This document shows, piece after piece, positions 8,558 to 16,671 of a DNA stretch of 64,000 nucleotides. Made by a program: the position numbers and the translations under genes. The notes below the pieces were generated by a model. The model was not told the origin of the DNA, did not search any database, and was given only the letters and a program-made list of their open reading frames with translations. The DNA is taken from the NCBI RefSeq assembly GCF_013410345.1, contig NZ_JACCFJ010000001.1, positions 3,013,001 to 3,077,000 of the forward strand, written 5' to 3'. Within the stretch, counting starts at the first letter, position 1, and the number at the start of each line of letters is the position of its first letter. The DNA is from Saccharopolyspora hordei (GTDB lineage: Bacteria > Actinomycetota > Actinomycetes > Mycobacteriales > Pseudonocardiaceae).

Positions 8558-9457
8558 ATGGACGTGCGCCAGCTCGAGTACTTCCTGGCGATCGTCGACC
8601 ACGGCGGTTTCGGCAAGGCGGCGCAAGCGCTGCACGTCGCCCAGCCCTCGCTGTCGCAGGCCATCTCCGGTCTGGAGCGCGAGCTCGGCGTGCAGCTGTT
8701 CCACCGCATCGGCAGGGGTGCCGTCCTCAGCAGCGCCGGAACCGAGCTGATCGGCCCGGCCCGGCAGGTCATCCGCGACCTGCGCACGGCCCGGTCGACG
8801 ATGGACTGGGTCCGGGGAGCCCGTCGCGGCCGGGTCGAGCTCGTGACGATGCCGTCCCCCGGGATCGAGCCCCTCGGCACGCTGACCCGCCTGCTCGCCC
8901 AGCAGCACCCGGGAGTCACGGTCGGCGCCGACGCGGCCTTCACCCCCGACGAGGTGGTGCAGAAGATCAAGCAGGGGGCCTGCGAGCTCGGGCTGATCGG
9001 AACGCCCGGACCGCTGCAGGCCCCGGGCGTCGACGTGCTGCCCCTGGAAGCGCAGGACTTCGTCCTCGTCGGGGCACCGGACGCGGACTTCCCGAGCGGT
9101 GATCCGGTCCAGCGCTCGGCGCTGACCGGTGCGCGCCTGATCGTCTCGCCGCCGGGCAGCCACATGCGGCAGATCGTCGACGAAGTGCTGGCGGACGGCG
9201 CGGACCTGCAGATCGTCGCCGAGGTGGCCCACCGCACGTCGATCCTCCCGCTGGTGATGCACGGCACCGGTCTGGCCGTGCTGCCGTCCGCGTGGGCCCC
9301 GCTGGCCCGGCGCGCCGGTGCCCGCGTCGCCCGCATCGACCCACCGGCGCAGCTGCACGTCGCCCTGCTCAGCCGGTCGGCCCCGCTGACCCCCGCGGCG
9401 CGGGCCTTCCTCGCCGTGGCCCGCTCCTACCGGCCCGCGGACCACCTGGGTGCGTGA
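8558..9457 (+). CDS. LysR-family regulator of the tartrate/glycerate locus
   Basis: A 299-residue LysR regulator. The HTH occupies residues 1-60 (GKAAQALHVAQPSLSQAI), followed by an effector domain with the family's two-lobe pattern. ATG 8558 follows GGAGGAG. It lies between the divergent kinase-dctA pair and the co-directional dehydrogenase gene and has a good dyad in front of it, so it probably controls both arms in response to a C4 dicarboxylate. It differs clearly in sequence from the LysR protein at 1832. Confidence 0.88.
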   Translation: MDVRQLEYFLAIVDHGGFGKAAQALHVAQPSLSQAISGLERELGVQLFHRIGRGAVLSSAGTELIGPARQVIRDLRTARSTMDWVRGARRGRVELVTMPSPGIEPLGTLTRLLAQQHPGVTVGADAAFTPDEVVQKIKQGACELGLIGTPGPLQAPGVDVLPLEAQDFVLVGAPDADFPSGDPVQRSALTGARLIVSPPGSHMRQIVDEVLADGADLQIVAEVAHRTSILPLVMHGTGLAVLPSAWAPLARRAGARVARIDPPAQLHVALLSRSAPLTPAARAFLAVARSYRPADHLGA

Positions 9458-9569
9458 CCAGCCGGGATAACCGGAACCTATGAATGGCATCGCGAAAGCG
9501 TGTTGGACGTCCGCAGCCCCGCCGGGCTTGACTCGGTGCACCAGCACCCGACACCAGGGGAGTCGCTCG

Positions 9570-10655
9570 ATGTCAGCTCAGCCCACGACCCGCACCTTCA
9601 AGATCGCGGCGGTTCCCGCTGACGGGGTGGGGACCGAGGTCGTCGCCGCCGGGCGCGCGGTGCTCGACGCGCTGGCCGCGGGATCGGGCGGTGCGTTCGC
9701 CTTCGACTGGACCGAATTCCCGTGGGGCTGCGGGTACTACGAGCGCACCGGCCGGATGATGGACGAGGACGGTCTGGAGGCGCTGCGCGAGTTCGACGCC
9801 ATCTACTTCGGTGCCGTCGGCTGGCCCTCGGTGCCCGACCACACCAGCCTCTGGGGATTGCGGCTGAAGATCTGCCAGAACTTCGACCAGTGGGCCAACA
9901 TCCGGCCGGTGCACTTCCACCCCGGCATCACCTCGCCGCTGCGCAAGGCCGACCACACCCCGCTGGACTGGGTCGTCGTCCGGGAGAACAGCGAGGGGGA
10001 GTACGCGGGCCTCGGCGGCCGCAACCTCTCCGGCCGCGGTCCGGGCAACGAGGTCGCGCTGCAGACCGCGCTGTTCACCGAGCGCGGCTGCGAGCGGATC
10101 ATCCGCTTCGCCTTCGACCTGGCGCGCACCCGGCCCCGGAAGAAGGTCTCCTCGGTCACCAAGAGCAACGCCCAGCAGTACGGGATGGTGCTGTGGGACG
10201 AGACCTTCGTCCGCGTCGCCGCCGACTACCCGGACGTCGAGACGGAGAGCGTGCTGGTCGACGCGATGTCGGCGAAGTTCGTGCTCAAACCGGAGGACCT
10301 CTCGGTCGTGGTGGCCTCCAACCTCAACGCCGACATCCTGTCCGACCTCGGCTCGGCGCTGGCCGGGAGCCTCGGCCTGGCCGCCAGCGCGAACCTGAAC
10401 CCGGAGCGCCGGTTCCCGTCGATGTTCGAACCCGTCCACGGGTCCGCGCCGGACATCGCCGGTCGAGGTCTGGCCAACCCGATCGGTGCGATCGGCAGCG
10501 CGGCGCTCATGCTCGACCACTTCGGACTGCCCGACGAAGCGGTCCGCGTGAACAAGGCGATAGAGGCGACCACCGCGTCCGGCGTGCTGACCCCGGACGT
10601 CGGCGGGACCGCCAAGACCTCCGACGTCGTCGCCTCGGTCATCGACCACCTCTGA
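9570..10655 (+). CDS. Tartrate dehydrogenase/decarboxylase or D-malate dehydrogenase
   Basis: A 361-residue isocitrate/isopropylmalate-dehydrogenase-family enzyme, NAD-dependent and metal-dependent. The central block GAVGWPSVPDHTSLWGLRL, then RENSEGEYAGLGGR and FEPVHGSAPDIAGRG, matches the tartrate dehydrogenase (TtuC/DmlA) branch rather than LeuB or Icd. Such enzymes oxidise tartrate, decarboxylate meso-tartrate to D-glycerate, and decarboxylate D-malate to pyruvate. Start ATG 9570 follows AGGGGAG. With glycerate kinase and DctA nearby, the meso-tartrate to D-glycerate to phosphoglycerate route is the best reading. D-malate use cannot be excluded. Confidence 0.87.
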   Translation: MSAQPTTRTFKIAAVPADGVGTEVVAAGRAVLDALAAGSGGAFAFDWTEFPWGCGYYERTGRMMDEDGLEALREFDAIYFGAVGWPSVPDHTSLWGLRLKICQNFDQWANIRPVHFHPGITSPLRKADHTPLDWVVVRENSEGEYAGLGGRNLSGRGPGNEVALQTALFTERGCERIIRFAFDLARTRPRKKVSSVTKSNAQQYGMVLWDETFVRVAADYPDVETESVLVDAMSAKFVLKPEDLSVVVASNLNADILSDLGSALAGSLGLAASANLNPERRFPSMFEPVHGSAPDIAGRGLANPIGAIGSAALMLDHFGLPDEAVRVNKAIEATTASGVLTPDVGGTAKTSDVVASVIDHL

Positions 10656-10661
10656 CCGGCC

Positions 10662-10690
10662 GCGGGTGCGCGACGCCGTTGCGCACCCGC
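10662..10690. terminator. Terminator hairpin after the dehydrogenase
   Basis: GCGGGTGCGC (10662-10671) pairs perfectly with GCGCACCCGC (10681-10690) around GACGCCGTT, seven bases after the stop codon. It lies between convergent genes and may stop both. Confidence 0.7.
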
Positions 10691-10727
10691 ACATTCCCCG
10701 CGCTGAACCGACGGGGAGGACTAAGGA

Positions 10728-11132
10728 TCAGGCGCGCCGCTGGTCGGCCCTGGCGCGCTTCGCCTCGGCCTTGTCCTTGATGCGCGCGGCTTCGCGCTTG
10801 ACCTCCAGCTGGGTGGCGCGCTCCTGCTGGAGCCACTCGGGGTTCTCCTCGCGCAGGGCGTTGATCTCGTCGGTGGTCAGCGGGTCGGTGATGCCCGCGC
10901 GGGTCAAGCCGCCGATGGAGATGCGCAGCCGCGCGGCCACCACCTGGCGCGGGTGCGGGCCGTTGCGGCGCAGCTCGCGGAGCCACTCCGGCGGGTCGGC
11001 CTGCAGGGCGTTGAGCTCCTCGCGCGAGATGGCGCCCTCCTGGAACTCCGCGGGGGTGGCTCCGAGGTACACGTTGAGCTTCTTCGCCGCGGTCGCGGGC
11101 TTCATCGTCTGGGAGGTCTGGAGCGCCTTCAT
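10728..11132 (-). CDS. DUF5997 family protein
   Basis: A 134-residue actinobacterial protein of unknown function, recognised as the DUF5997 type. Two similar halves are visible: AISREELNALQADPPEWLRE and DPLTTDEINALREENPEWLQ, each an acidic helix ending in PEWL. Between them, RQVVAARLRISIGGLTRAGI looks like a possible helix-turn-helix. The C-terminus is a highly charged Lys/Arg/Glu helix. Start ATG 11132 was chosen because it begins the conserved part. It is divergent, with 61 bases between starts, from a LysR-like effector domain that has no DNA-binding domain; I suspect the pair works together, but no function is shown. Confidence 0.75.
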   Translation of the reverse strand: MKALQTSQTMKPATAAKKLNVYLGATPAEFQEGAISREELNALQADPPEWLRELRRNGPHPRQVVAARLRISIGGLTRAGITDPLTTDEINALREENPEWLQQERATQLEVKREAARIKDKAEAKRARADQRRA

Positions 11133-11193
11133 GCCCTCCAGGGTATCGACCGCACCCGCACCACCTGCGGTGACGCCCGGTAACCTGGCCCGC

Positions 11194-11937
11194 GTGACTG
11201 GTTCGGACGAGCAGCCCCCCTTCACGCTCGCCTACGTGCCGGGCGTGACGCCGGGCAAGTGGGCGCGCAAGTGGGCGGAGCGGGTGCCCGAGGTGCCGCT
11301 GGAGCTCGTCCAGGTGCCCGCCGCCGGTGCCGCCGACGTGGTGCGCCGCGGCGAGGCGGACATGGTGCTGCTCCGGTTCCCGACCGACCGCGCGGGCCTG
11401 CACGCGATCCCGCTCTACACCGAGACGACCGTGGTGGTGGTCCCGAAGGACCACGTGGTGGCCGCGGTCGACGAGGTCTCCGGCGACGACCTGGCCGACG
11501 AGGTGGTGCTGCACCCCCTCGACGACACCCTCGACTGGTCGGGCCCGCCCGGACGACCGGCGATCGAGCGCCCGGCCACCACCGGGGACGCCGTCGAGCT
11601 GGTGGCGGCCGGGGTGGGCCTGCTCGTGGTCCCGCAGTCGCTGGCCCGCCTGCACCACCGCAAGGACCTCACCTACCGGCCGGTGACCGACGCCCCGCAG
11701 TCCCGCGTCGCGCTGTCCTGGCCGGAGGAGGAGACCACGGACCTGCAGGAGCAGTTCATCGGGATCGTGCGCGGCCGCACGGTCAACAGCACCCGCGGTC
11801 GCCCGCCGACACCGCCGCAGGACAAGCGCAAGCGACCGGCCGAGGCCAAGAAGCCCGCTGCCAGGGGATCGTCCGGCCGGAACCGGTCGCGCGGCTCGGC
11901 CGGACCCCGGCGCGGGAAACCGCGCCGCCGTTCGTAG
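11194..11937 (+). CDS. LysR-type substrate-binding protein without HTH, basic C-terminal tail
   Basis: A 247-residue cytosolic protein that begins directly with the effector-binding fold of LysR regulators: LAYVPGVTPGKWARKW near residue 10, a RRGEADMVLLRF segment and a second lobe ending GVGLLVVPQSLARL. There is no winged helix before it and no signal peptide after the GTG start at 11194. After residue about 195 comes a 50-residue tail rich in Lys, Arg, Pro and Gly that could bind nucleic acid. It may partner the divergent DUF5997 gene. Annotating it as an ordinary LysR regulator would be wrong, since the DNA-binding domain is absent. Confidence 0.78.
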   Translation: MTGSDEQPPFTLAYVPGVTPGKWARKWAERVPEVPLELVQVPAAGAADVVRRGEADMVLLRFPTDRAGLHAIPLYTETTVVVVPKDHVVAAVDEVSGDDLADEVVLHPLDDTLDWSGPPGRPAIERPATTGDAVELVAAGVGLLVVPQSLARLHHRKDLTYRPVTDAPQSRVALSWPEEETTDLQEQFIGIVRGRTVNSTRGRPPTPPQDKRKRPAEAKKPAARGSSGRNRSRGSAGPRRGKPRRRS

Positions 11938-11947
11938 TCCTTGCCGG

Positions 11948-12832
11948 TCAGCGCCGGGGGGTTTCCTCGAAGCTGGCGAAGTAGGCGGCTGCCATGTCCT
12001 CCGCGGAGTGGCCCTGCTCGGCGGCGCGGTTGAAGCGCCGCGCTCCTGCTTCGGCGACGTCGAGGCGGACGCCGCACGCCTTCCCCTCCTGGACGATCAG
12101 CTCGGCGTCCTTGGCGGCGGTGGTCACGGCGAAGCTCGGCGGGGTCAGCCGGTCCTCGAGGATCGCCCTGGCCTTCGCGTGCAGGTAGCCCATGTCGAGC
12201 GGGCCGCCGCTGATGATGTCGAAGAACCGCTGCGGCTCCACGCCCAGGCCCTTGGCCAGTGCGAGGGCTTCACCGGCGGCGTTCGTGACGGCGAGCACCC
12301 AGCTGTTGGCCACGAGCTTGAGGCGCGTGGCGCTCGCCTCGGCACCGTCCTCGCCGGTCCACACCGTGCGGGAGCCGATGGCCTCGAACACCGGCGTCAC
12401 CACGTCCCGGCTCCCGCTCGGCCCGGCGGCCAGGACGACGAGCTGCCCCTCCTCCGCGGGCTGGCGGGTACCGAGGACGGGGGCGTCGAAGAAGACGAGC
12501 TGCTGCTCGCGGGCCAGCGCGGCCAGCTCGCCGACGGCGTCGATGCCAGCCGTGGTCGACTGCACCCACGCCGTGCCGGGGCGAGCGCCCGCTCGCCGCA
12601 TCACGTCGAGCGCCGCGGGGCCGTCGTGCACCATCGTGAGGACCACATCAGCGCCTCGGACGGCCTCGGCGGGCGTGTCGGCGACGTGCGCCCCGTCGGC
12701 GGCCAGCGGCTCGGCCTTCGCCCGCGTGCGGTTCCAGACGCGCACGGTGTGACCGGCGCGAGCGAGGTTGCGGGCGATCGCCGCGCCCATGATCCCGGTG
12801 CCAAGAACGCTGGTGGTCAGCGTGTCGGTCAT
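11948..12832 (-). CDS. NAD(P)-dependent beta-hydroxyacid dehydrogenase family protein
   Basis: A 294-residue member of the 6-phosphogluconate/3-hydroxyisobutyrate dehydrogenase family. It has GTGIMGAAIARNLARAGH (11-28) for the nucleotide, DAPVLGTRQPAEEGQL near 120 in place of the usual DAPVSGG, and KLVANSW near 172 where the catalytic Lys normally lies. Substrate is unknown. The altered substrate loop argues against a simple tartronate semialdehyde or hydroxyisobutyrate enzyme. It ends 10 bases from the convergent LysR-like gene. A separate hydrolase gene lies upstream with a 75-base gap. Confidence 0.78.
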   Translation of the reverse strand: MTDTLTTSVLGTGIMGAAIARNLARAGHTVRVWNRTRAKAEPLAADGAHVADTPAEAVRGADVVLTMVHDGPAALDVMRRAGARPGTAWVQSTTAGIDAVGELAALAREQQLVFFDAPVLGTRQPAEEGQLVVLAAGPSGSRDVVTPVFEAIGSRTVWTGEDGAEASATRLKLVANSWVLAVTNAAGEALALAKGLGVEPQRFFDIISGGPLDMGYLHAKARAILEDRLTPPSFAVTTAAKDAELIVQEGKACGVRLDVAEAGARRFNRAAEQGHSAEDMAAAYFASFEETPRR

Positions 12833-12907
12833 GTCGATCTCCTCGGTCTGGCGGTGCGTGCACCGCCAGACAAGCAGCCGGTCGGTGACCGTGCCAGGCA
12901 GGGTCCG

Positions 12908-13645
12908 TCAGGGTTGGGCGTCGATGCGTCGGAGGCAGTCGAGGGTTGCGGCGACGATCTGGCGCTGGGCGTCCGCGCGGCTGGTGGCGGGTTGTCCGTC
13001 GCCGGACTGCGGGCCGTAGTCGCCGAAGTGCGTGTGGACGGCGCCCTGGACGGCGACGAACTCGGTGCCCGGCGGCAGCGGTGCCCGCCGGACGTCGGCG
13101 GGCGTGGAGAGCCCGTCGCGGGTGCCGTAGACCGAGGTGACGTCGAGGTCGCGAGCGCCGCGGAGGTCGATGTCCGGGTAGGAGGCCCACAGGAGCAGGC
13201 CGTGGACCTGATCCGGGTGGTGGGTGGCCAGCCGGGCCGCGGCCGGACCGCCGAGCGAGTGCCCGCCGACCACCCAGCGCTGGGCGCGGCCGAGCACCTG
13301 CTGCCCCTGCTCGGCGTGGAGGATCGCCATGCCGAACGGCGGTTTGAGCACGACCACCGGGTAGCCCGCCTCGGCCACGGGACGCAGCAGGGGCAGGTAG
13401 GCGCGGGAATCGACGCGAGCCCCCGGGTAGAACACCAGCCCGGTGTCGCGGTGCCGGGCCCGGGGGACGAGCTCGATCTCGGTGGCGCGGTCGACGACCG
13501 CGACCGCCGCGTCGGAGCGCATCGCGTCCTGCGCGGCAGGGGTGGCGGCCAGGGGACGTGCGTAGAGGAGGACCGCGCACGCGGCGGCCGCGGCCAGCAC
13601 GGCCAGCGAACGCGTGATCCAGCGGCGGTGTTCTGCGAGGTGCAT
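12908..13645 (-). CDS. Membrane-anchored alpha/beta hydrolase
   Basis: A 245-residue alpha/beta hydrolase of the Abhydrolase_5-like type. Residues 12-30 form a hydrophobic N-terminal segment that is either an anchor or an uncleaved signal, so the enzyme domain faces outside. The nucleophile is Ser130 in VVGGHSLGG; Asp177 in YGTRDG and His204 or His206 in GAVHTHFGDYG complete a plausible triad. Substrate unknown. It diverges from a small membrane-protein gene. Confidence 0.8.
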   Translation of the reverse strand: MHLAEHRRWITRSLAVLAAAAACAVLLYARPLAATPAAQDAMRSDAAVAVVDRATEIELVPRARHRDTGLVFYPGARVDSRAYLPLLRPVAEAGYPVVVLKPPFGMAILHAEQGQQVLGRAQRWVVGGHSLGGPAAARLATHHPDQVHGLLLWASYPDIDLRGARDLDVTSVYGTRDGLSTPADVRRAPLPPGTEFVAVQGAVHTHFGDYGPQSGDGQPATSRADAQRQIVAATLDCLRRIDAQP

Positions 13646-13683
13646 GGGGTGGGGTCTCGTGAGGTGTGCGTAGGGTCGACGGC

Positions 13684-13893
13684 GTGGTCGTTCAGTTGCG
13701 CCCGGGTCGGCGCTGGTTCAGGGTGGTGCTCTCGGCGATCGTCCTGGGAGTGGTGGTCGGCATCGGGCTCGGTGCGTGGGAACCGATCGCCGCGATGCAC
13801 CCGGCCTACGCGACGACTCTCGTCGGGACCGGTGCGGTGGCAGCGGTCGGTGTGATCACCGGGTTGCGGCGGCGCGGTACCAGCAAGCGGTGA
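13684..13893 (+). CDS. Small two-helix membrane protein
   Basis: A 69-residue hypothetical protein with two predicted membrane segments: residues about 12-33, rich in Val, Ile and Gly, and 41-62 (YATTLVGTGAVAAVGVITGL), ending in a basic RRRGTSKR tail. I chose GTG 13684 because TAGGG lies 8 bases before it; GTG 13666 is also in frame but has poor spacing. It is divergent from the hydrolase gene. No family is recognised. Confidence 0.6.
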   Translation: MVVQLRPGRRWFRVVLSAIVLGVVVGIGLGAWEPIAAMHPAYATTLVGTGAVAAVGVITGLRRRGTSKR

Positions 13894-13971
13894 TCCCATG
13901 CTACGCCGCTGATCAGCAGTCTCGAGCGCCGCTCCGGCGCCTGGAGAGTCCGATGAGGACAGCGCCCTGGG

Positions 13972-15246
13972 TCACCCCAGACCGGGCAGCACGAACACCA
14001 CCCACAGCGCGGCCGGGACGGCGGCGACGATGATCGCGCCGTAGCGCAGCAGCTGCCGGAAGAACACGTCGCGGTCGACGCCCTTGGCGTTGGCGAGCAC
14101 GATCGCGCCGTTGGTGGAGAACGGGCTCACGTCCACCACCGTGGAGGCGACCGCCAGCGCGGTGATCATGCCGACCGCCCCGATGCTGCCCTCCTGCAGG
14201 AACGGGACGGCGAGCGGGATGAGCGCGCCCATGAGCCCCACCGACGAGGCGAAGGCAGACACGATGGCGCCGATGTAGCAGAGCAGGAGCGCGGCGAGCA
14301 GCGGCACGCCGATGTTGGCCACGGAGTTGCCCACGTAGTCGATCGTGCCCATCGTCTCCAGCACGCCGACGTAGGTGAGCACCCCGCAGATCAGCAGCAC
14401 GGTGGGCCACGCGACCTCGCCGGGAGCCTGCTTGCACATCTTGGGCGAGAGCACGCTCAGGACCACGGCGATGGTCATCGCCACGAGCCCCACGTCGAGG
14501 CCGAACCCGAGCGTGGTGACCACCAGGACCACCAGGCCGACCAGCGTGAGCACCCGGTCCCGGTTCAGCCCGATCTCCTCGACGGGCTCCTCACCCCCGG
14601 CGCCCGCGCCGACGGTGACCAGCTGCTTCACCTCGGCCGCGCGCCGCAGGCGCAGCCCGCCGAACACCACGAACACGACCGCGGCGATCACGGCGTTGAC
14701 CACCAGGCTGCCCAGGAACAGCACCACCGGGTCGCCCGGCAGCCCGCTGCGGTCCAGCACGCCGTTGACGATCGTGCCGTAGATGCTGATCGGGGAGAAG
14801 CTCCCGGCCTGCGTCCCGTGCACCACCATCGCGCCCATGAGCAGCGGGTTGATCCGGTACTGCGCGGCGAGGTTCAGCGCGATCGGCGCGACGATGGCGG
14901 CCGCGGCCGGGCTGACGGCGCCGATGGCGGTCAGCACCGCGCCGATGCCGAACATCACCCACGGGATCAGCGCGATCCGCCCGCCGACCAGCCGCACGGC
15001 CTGCCGCACCAGCCAGTCGGTGGTGCCGTTGGCCCGCGCGATGGCGAACAGGAAGGTGACGCCGACCAGCACGACGAACAGGTCGCCGGGGAACCCGGCG
15101 AAGATGTCGTCCTCGGACATCCCGCCGACCAGCGTGCCGACCAGGAAGGCCGCGGCGAACGCCAGCACGCCCATGTTGATCGAGAGCGTGGTGGCGATGA
15201 CGAACGCGGCGACCAGCACCAGGATCGAAATCAACTCGGGCGGCAC
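13972..15246 (-). CDS. MatC-like dicarboxylate/organic anion carrier
   Basis: A 424-residue membrane protein of the ion-transporter/SLC13-like group with the MatC N-terminal pattern: PELISILVLVAAFVIATT, then INMGVLAFAAAFLVG. About 11-12 helices are visible. Later motifs include GAVSPAAAAIVAPIAL and VDVSPFSTNGAIVLANAK, the latter being the repeated S-P/T-N-G type of anion-binding hairpin. MatC-type proteins are proposed malonate or dicarboxylate carriers. GTG 15246 follows AAGGAGG, a strong site, and settles the start. It lies 121 bases after a polyol-permease gene on the same strand but has its own promoter region, so it may not belong to that operon. Confidence 0.8.
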   Translation of the reverse strand: MPPELISILVLVAAFVIATTLSINMGVLAFAAAFLVGTLVGGMSEDDIFAGFPGDLFVVLVGVTFLFAIARANGTTDWLVRQAVRLVGGRIALIPWVMFGIGAVLTAIGAVSPAAAAIVAPIALNLAAQYRINPLLMGAMVVHGTQAGSFSPISIYGTIVNGVLDRSGLPGDPVVLFLGSLVVNAVIAAVVFVVFGGLRLRRAAEVKQLVTVGAGAGGEEPVEEIGLNRDRVLTLVGLVVLVVTTLGFGLDVGLVAMTIAVVLSVLSPKMCKQAPGEVAWPTVLLICGVLTYVGVLETMGTIDYVGNSVANIGVPLLAALLLCYIGAIVSAFASSVGLMGALIPLAVPFLQEGSIGAVGMITALAVASTVVDVSPFSTNGAIVLANAKGVDRDVFFRQLLRYGAIIVAAVPAALWVVFVLPGLG

Positions 15247-15300
15247 CGTTGCCTCCTTGCCGGGCGAGCGACCGAGCACCGTGGTGTGGTGCGCGGCACA

Positions 15301-15375
15301 GTGGCTGACTGGCCAGGCCACTTTCAGCGATCCGCCCGCCGAAGTCAATACCGAATGGCCAACTGGCTCAGCCAC
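15301..15375. promoter_or_regulatory. Inverted repeats with TGGCCA boxes upstream of the MatC-like gene
   Basis: GTGGCTGA at 15301-15308 is exactly inverted as TCAGCCAC at 15368-15375. Inside, TGGCCA occurs at 15310-15315 and 15356-15361. The right arm overlaps the stop region of the upstream permease gene, so this is unlikely to be only a terminator. It reads as a two-site operator for the MatC-like carrier, with the regulator unknown. Confidence 0.4.
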
Positions 15376-16621
15376 TGCCGGGGTCGGTCGGGGAGGTCAG
15401 GGTCCTGCTGAGGATGGCCGCCAGGAGGTAGAGGGCCGCGAAGGTCCAGATGATCGCGGTCATGTTCGCCGTGCCGCCGAGGAGGCCGACGACGGCGGGA
15501 CCGACGAAGGCCGACAGGCCCGCCGCCAGGCTGTAGACCGCCAGCGCGCTACCGGTGTCGCCCGGGCGCACCAGGCCGGGCATTAACGCGGTCAGCGGGA
15601 CGAACCCGGCCAGGCCGATGCCGAAGACGGCCCAGCACAGCAGGGTCACCGCGAAGTTCGGCCCGACCAGTTGCGGCACGTAGTAGAGCAGCAGGATGCC
15701 CACCGCGCACATCGCGCAGCCGAACCAGGTCACCGTGCGCCGCCAGCCGAAGCGGTCGCCGACGACGCCGAAGAGCAGGTTGGCGAAGACGTTCGCGGTG
15801 TAGACGCAGGTGACCAGGAGCAGGTAGCTGCTCTGGGAGAAGCCGATGGTCTCGGTGAAGTGGATCGGCGCGACGACGAACAGCGCGAAGTTCGGCGCGG
15901 TGTTCACCAGGCGCACGAAAGCGCCTGCGCTGACCCGCGGTTCGCGCCAGAGGATGGTGACGCCCTTGACCAGTTCCCGCAGCGACGAGCCGTCCTCGTC
16001 CTTGGTGGGTCCCGCGTCGGCGAGGTCGCGCACGCCGAGCAGGGCGCACAGCGCCCCGAGGACGACGAGCCCGAGGCCGATCCAGAAGGTGCCCATCTCG
16101 CCGACGACGGGGATCGCTGCGCTGGCCACCAGCGAGCCGAGGGTGGGCAGCCCGGTGCCGAAGACGAACCAGAACCAGCCGACGGAGGTGCCGAGCTGGC
16201 GGGCGGGGGCGGCCTTGGTGAGCCAGACGAGGAAGGCGTAGGCGAAGAACGGGTAGCCGACGCCGCGGAGCCCGTACACGACGGTGACGAAGACCTCCGA
16301 ACCGCTGGGGATGGCCAACGTCAGCAGGACTGCTTCGAAGGCGACCCACAGCACCGCGCCGACCAGCATGACGCGCCGTGGCCCGAGCATCGCCGAAAGC
16401 GTTCCGGCGAACCAGGATCCGAGGGCGACGAACACGCCGTACGCGCTGATGGTCACGGCCACGTGGCTCTCCCCGAAGCCCTCGCCGATCAGGAACGGGG
16501 AGAGGTAGTTGCTCTCGACGCCGTCGCCGATCATGAACAGCAGGACGCCGAGGAAGCCCCAGGCGAGGTGCGCGGGAAGACCCAGCCGGTCGAGCGGGGA
16601 CTGACGTGCAGAGGACGGCAT
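15368..16621 (-). CDS. MFS polyol permease (RbtT/DalT family)
   Basis: A 417-residue 12-helix MFS carrier. LLFMIGDGVESNYLSPFLI near residue 21 and YGLRGVGYPFFAYAFLVWL near 120 are the signatures of the ribitol/arabinitol permease family. ATG 16621 is preceded by AAGGAGG eight bases upstream. It closes a leftward aldolase-kinase-permease operon (50-base gap after the kinase). A paralogue with the same motifs is at 21628, on the other side of the shared GntR regulator. Substrate is inferred to be a pentitol, tetritol or similar polyol. Confidence 0.85.
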   Translation of the reverse strand: MPSSARQSPLDRLGLPAHLAWGFLGVLLFMIGDGVESNYLSPFLIGEGFGESHVAVTISAYGVFVALGSWFAGTLSAMLGPRRVMLVGAVLWVAFEAVLLTLAIPSGSEVFVTVVYGLRGVGYPFFAYAFLVWLTKAAPARQLGTSVGWFWFVFGTGLPTLGSLVASAAIPVVGEMGTFWIGLGLVVLGALCALLGVRDLADAGPTKDEDGSSLRELVKGVTILWREPRVSAGAFVRLVNTAPNFALFVVAPIHFTETIGFSQSSYLLLVTCVYTANVFANLLFGVVGDRFGWRRTVTWFGCAMCAVGILLLYYVPQLVGPNFAVTLLCWAVFGIGLAGFVPLTALMPGLVRPGDTGSALAVYSLAAGLSAFVGPAVVGLLGGTANMTAIIWTFAALYLLAAILSRTLTSPTDPGSG

Positions 16622-16671
16622 CGACCATCCTCCTTTCGTTGCGGGAAAAGGAGGTTCTGCTTCGGAGCGGT

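Noticed and set aside
11948-12832. Tartronate semialdehyde reductase partner for the glycerate kinase
   Set aside because: The substrate loop is DAPVLGTRQPAEEG instead of DAPVSGG, and the gene is not in the glycerate locus.
13926-13940. Hairpin GCGCC-GCTCC-GGCGC downstream of the small membrane protein gene
   Set aside because: Only a 5-bp stem in very GC-rich DNA; not distinguishable from chance.
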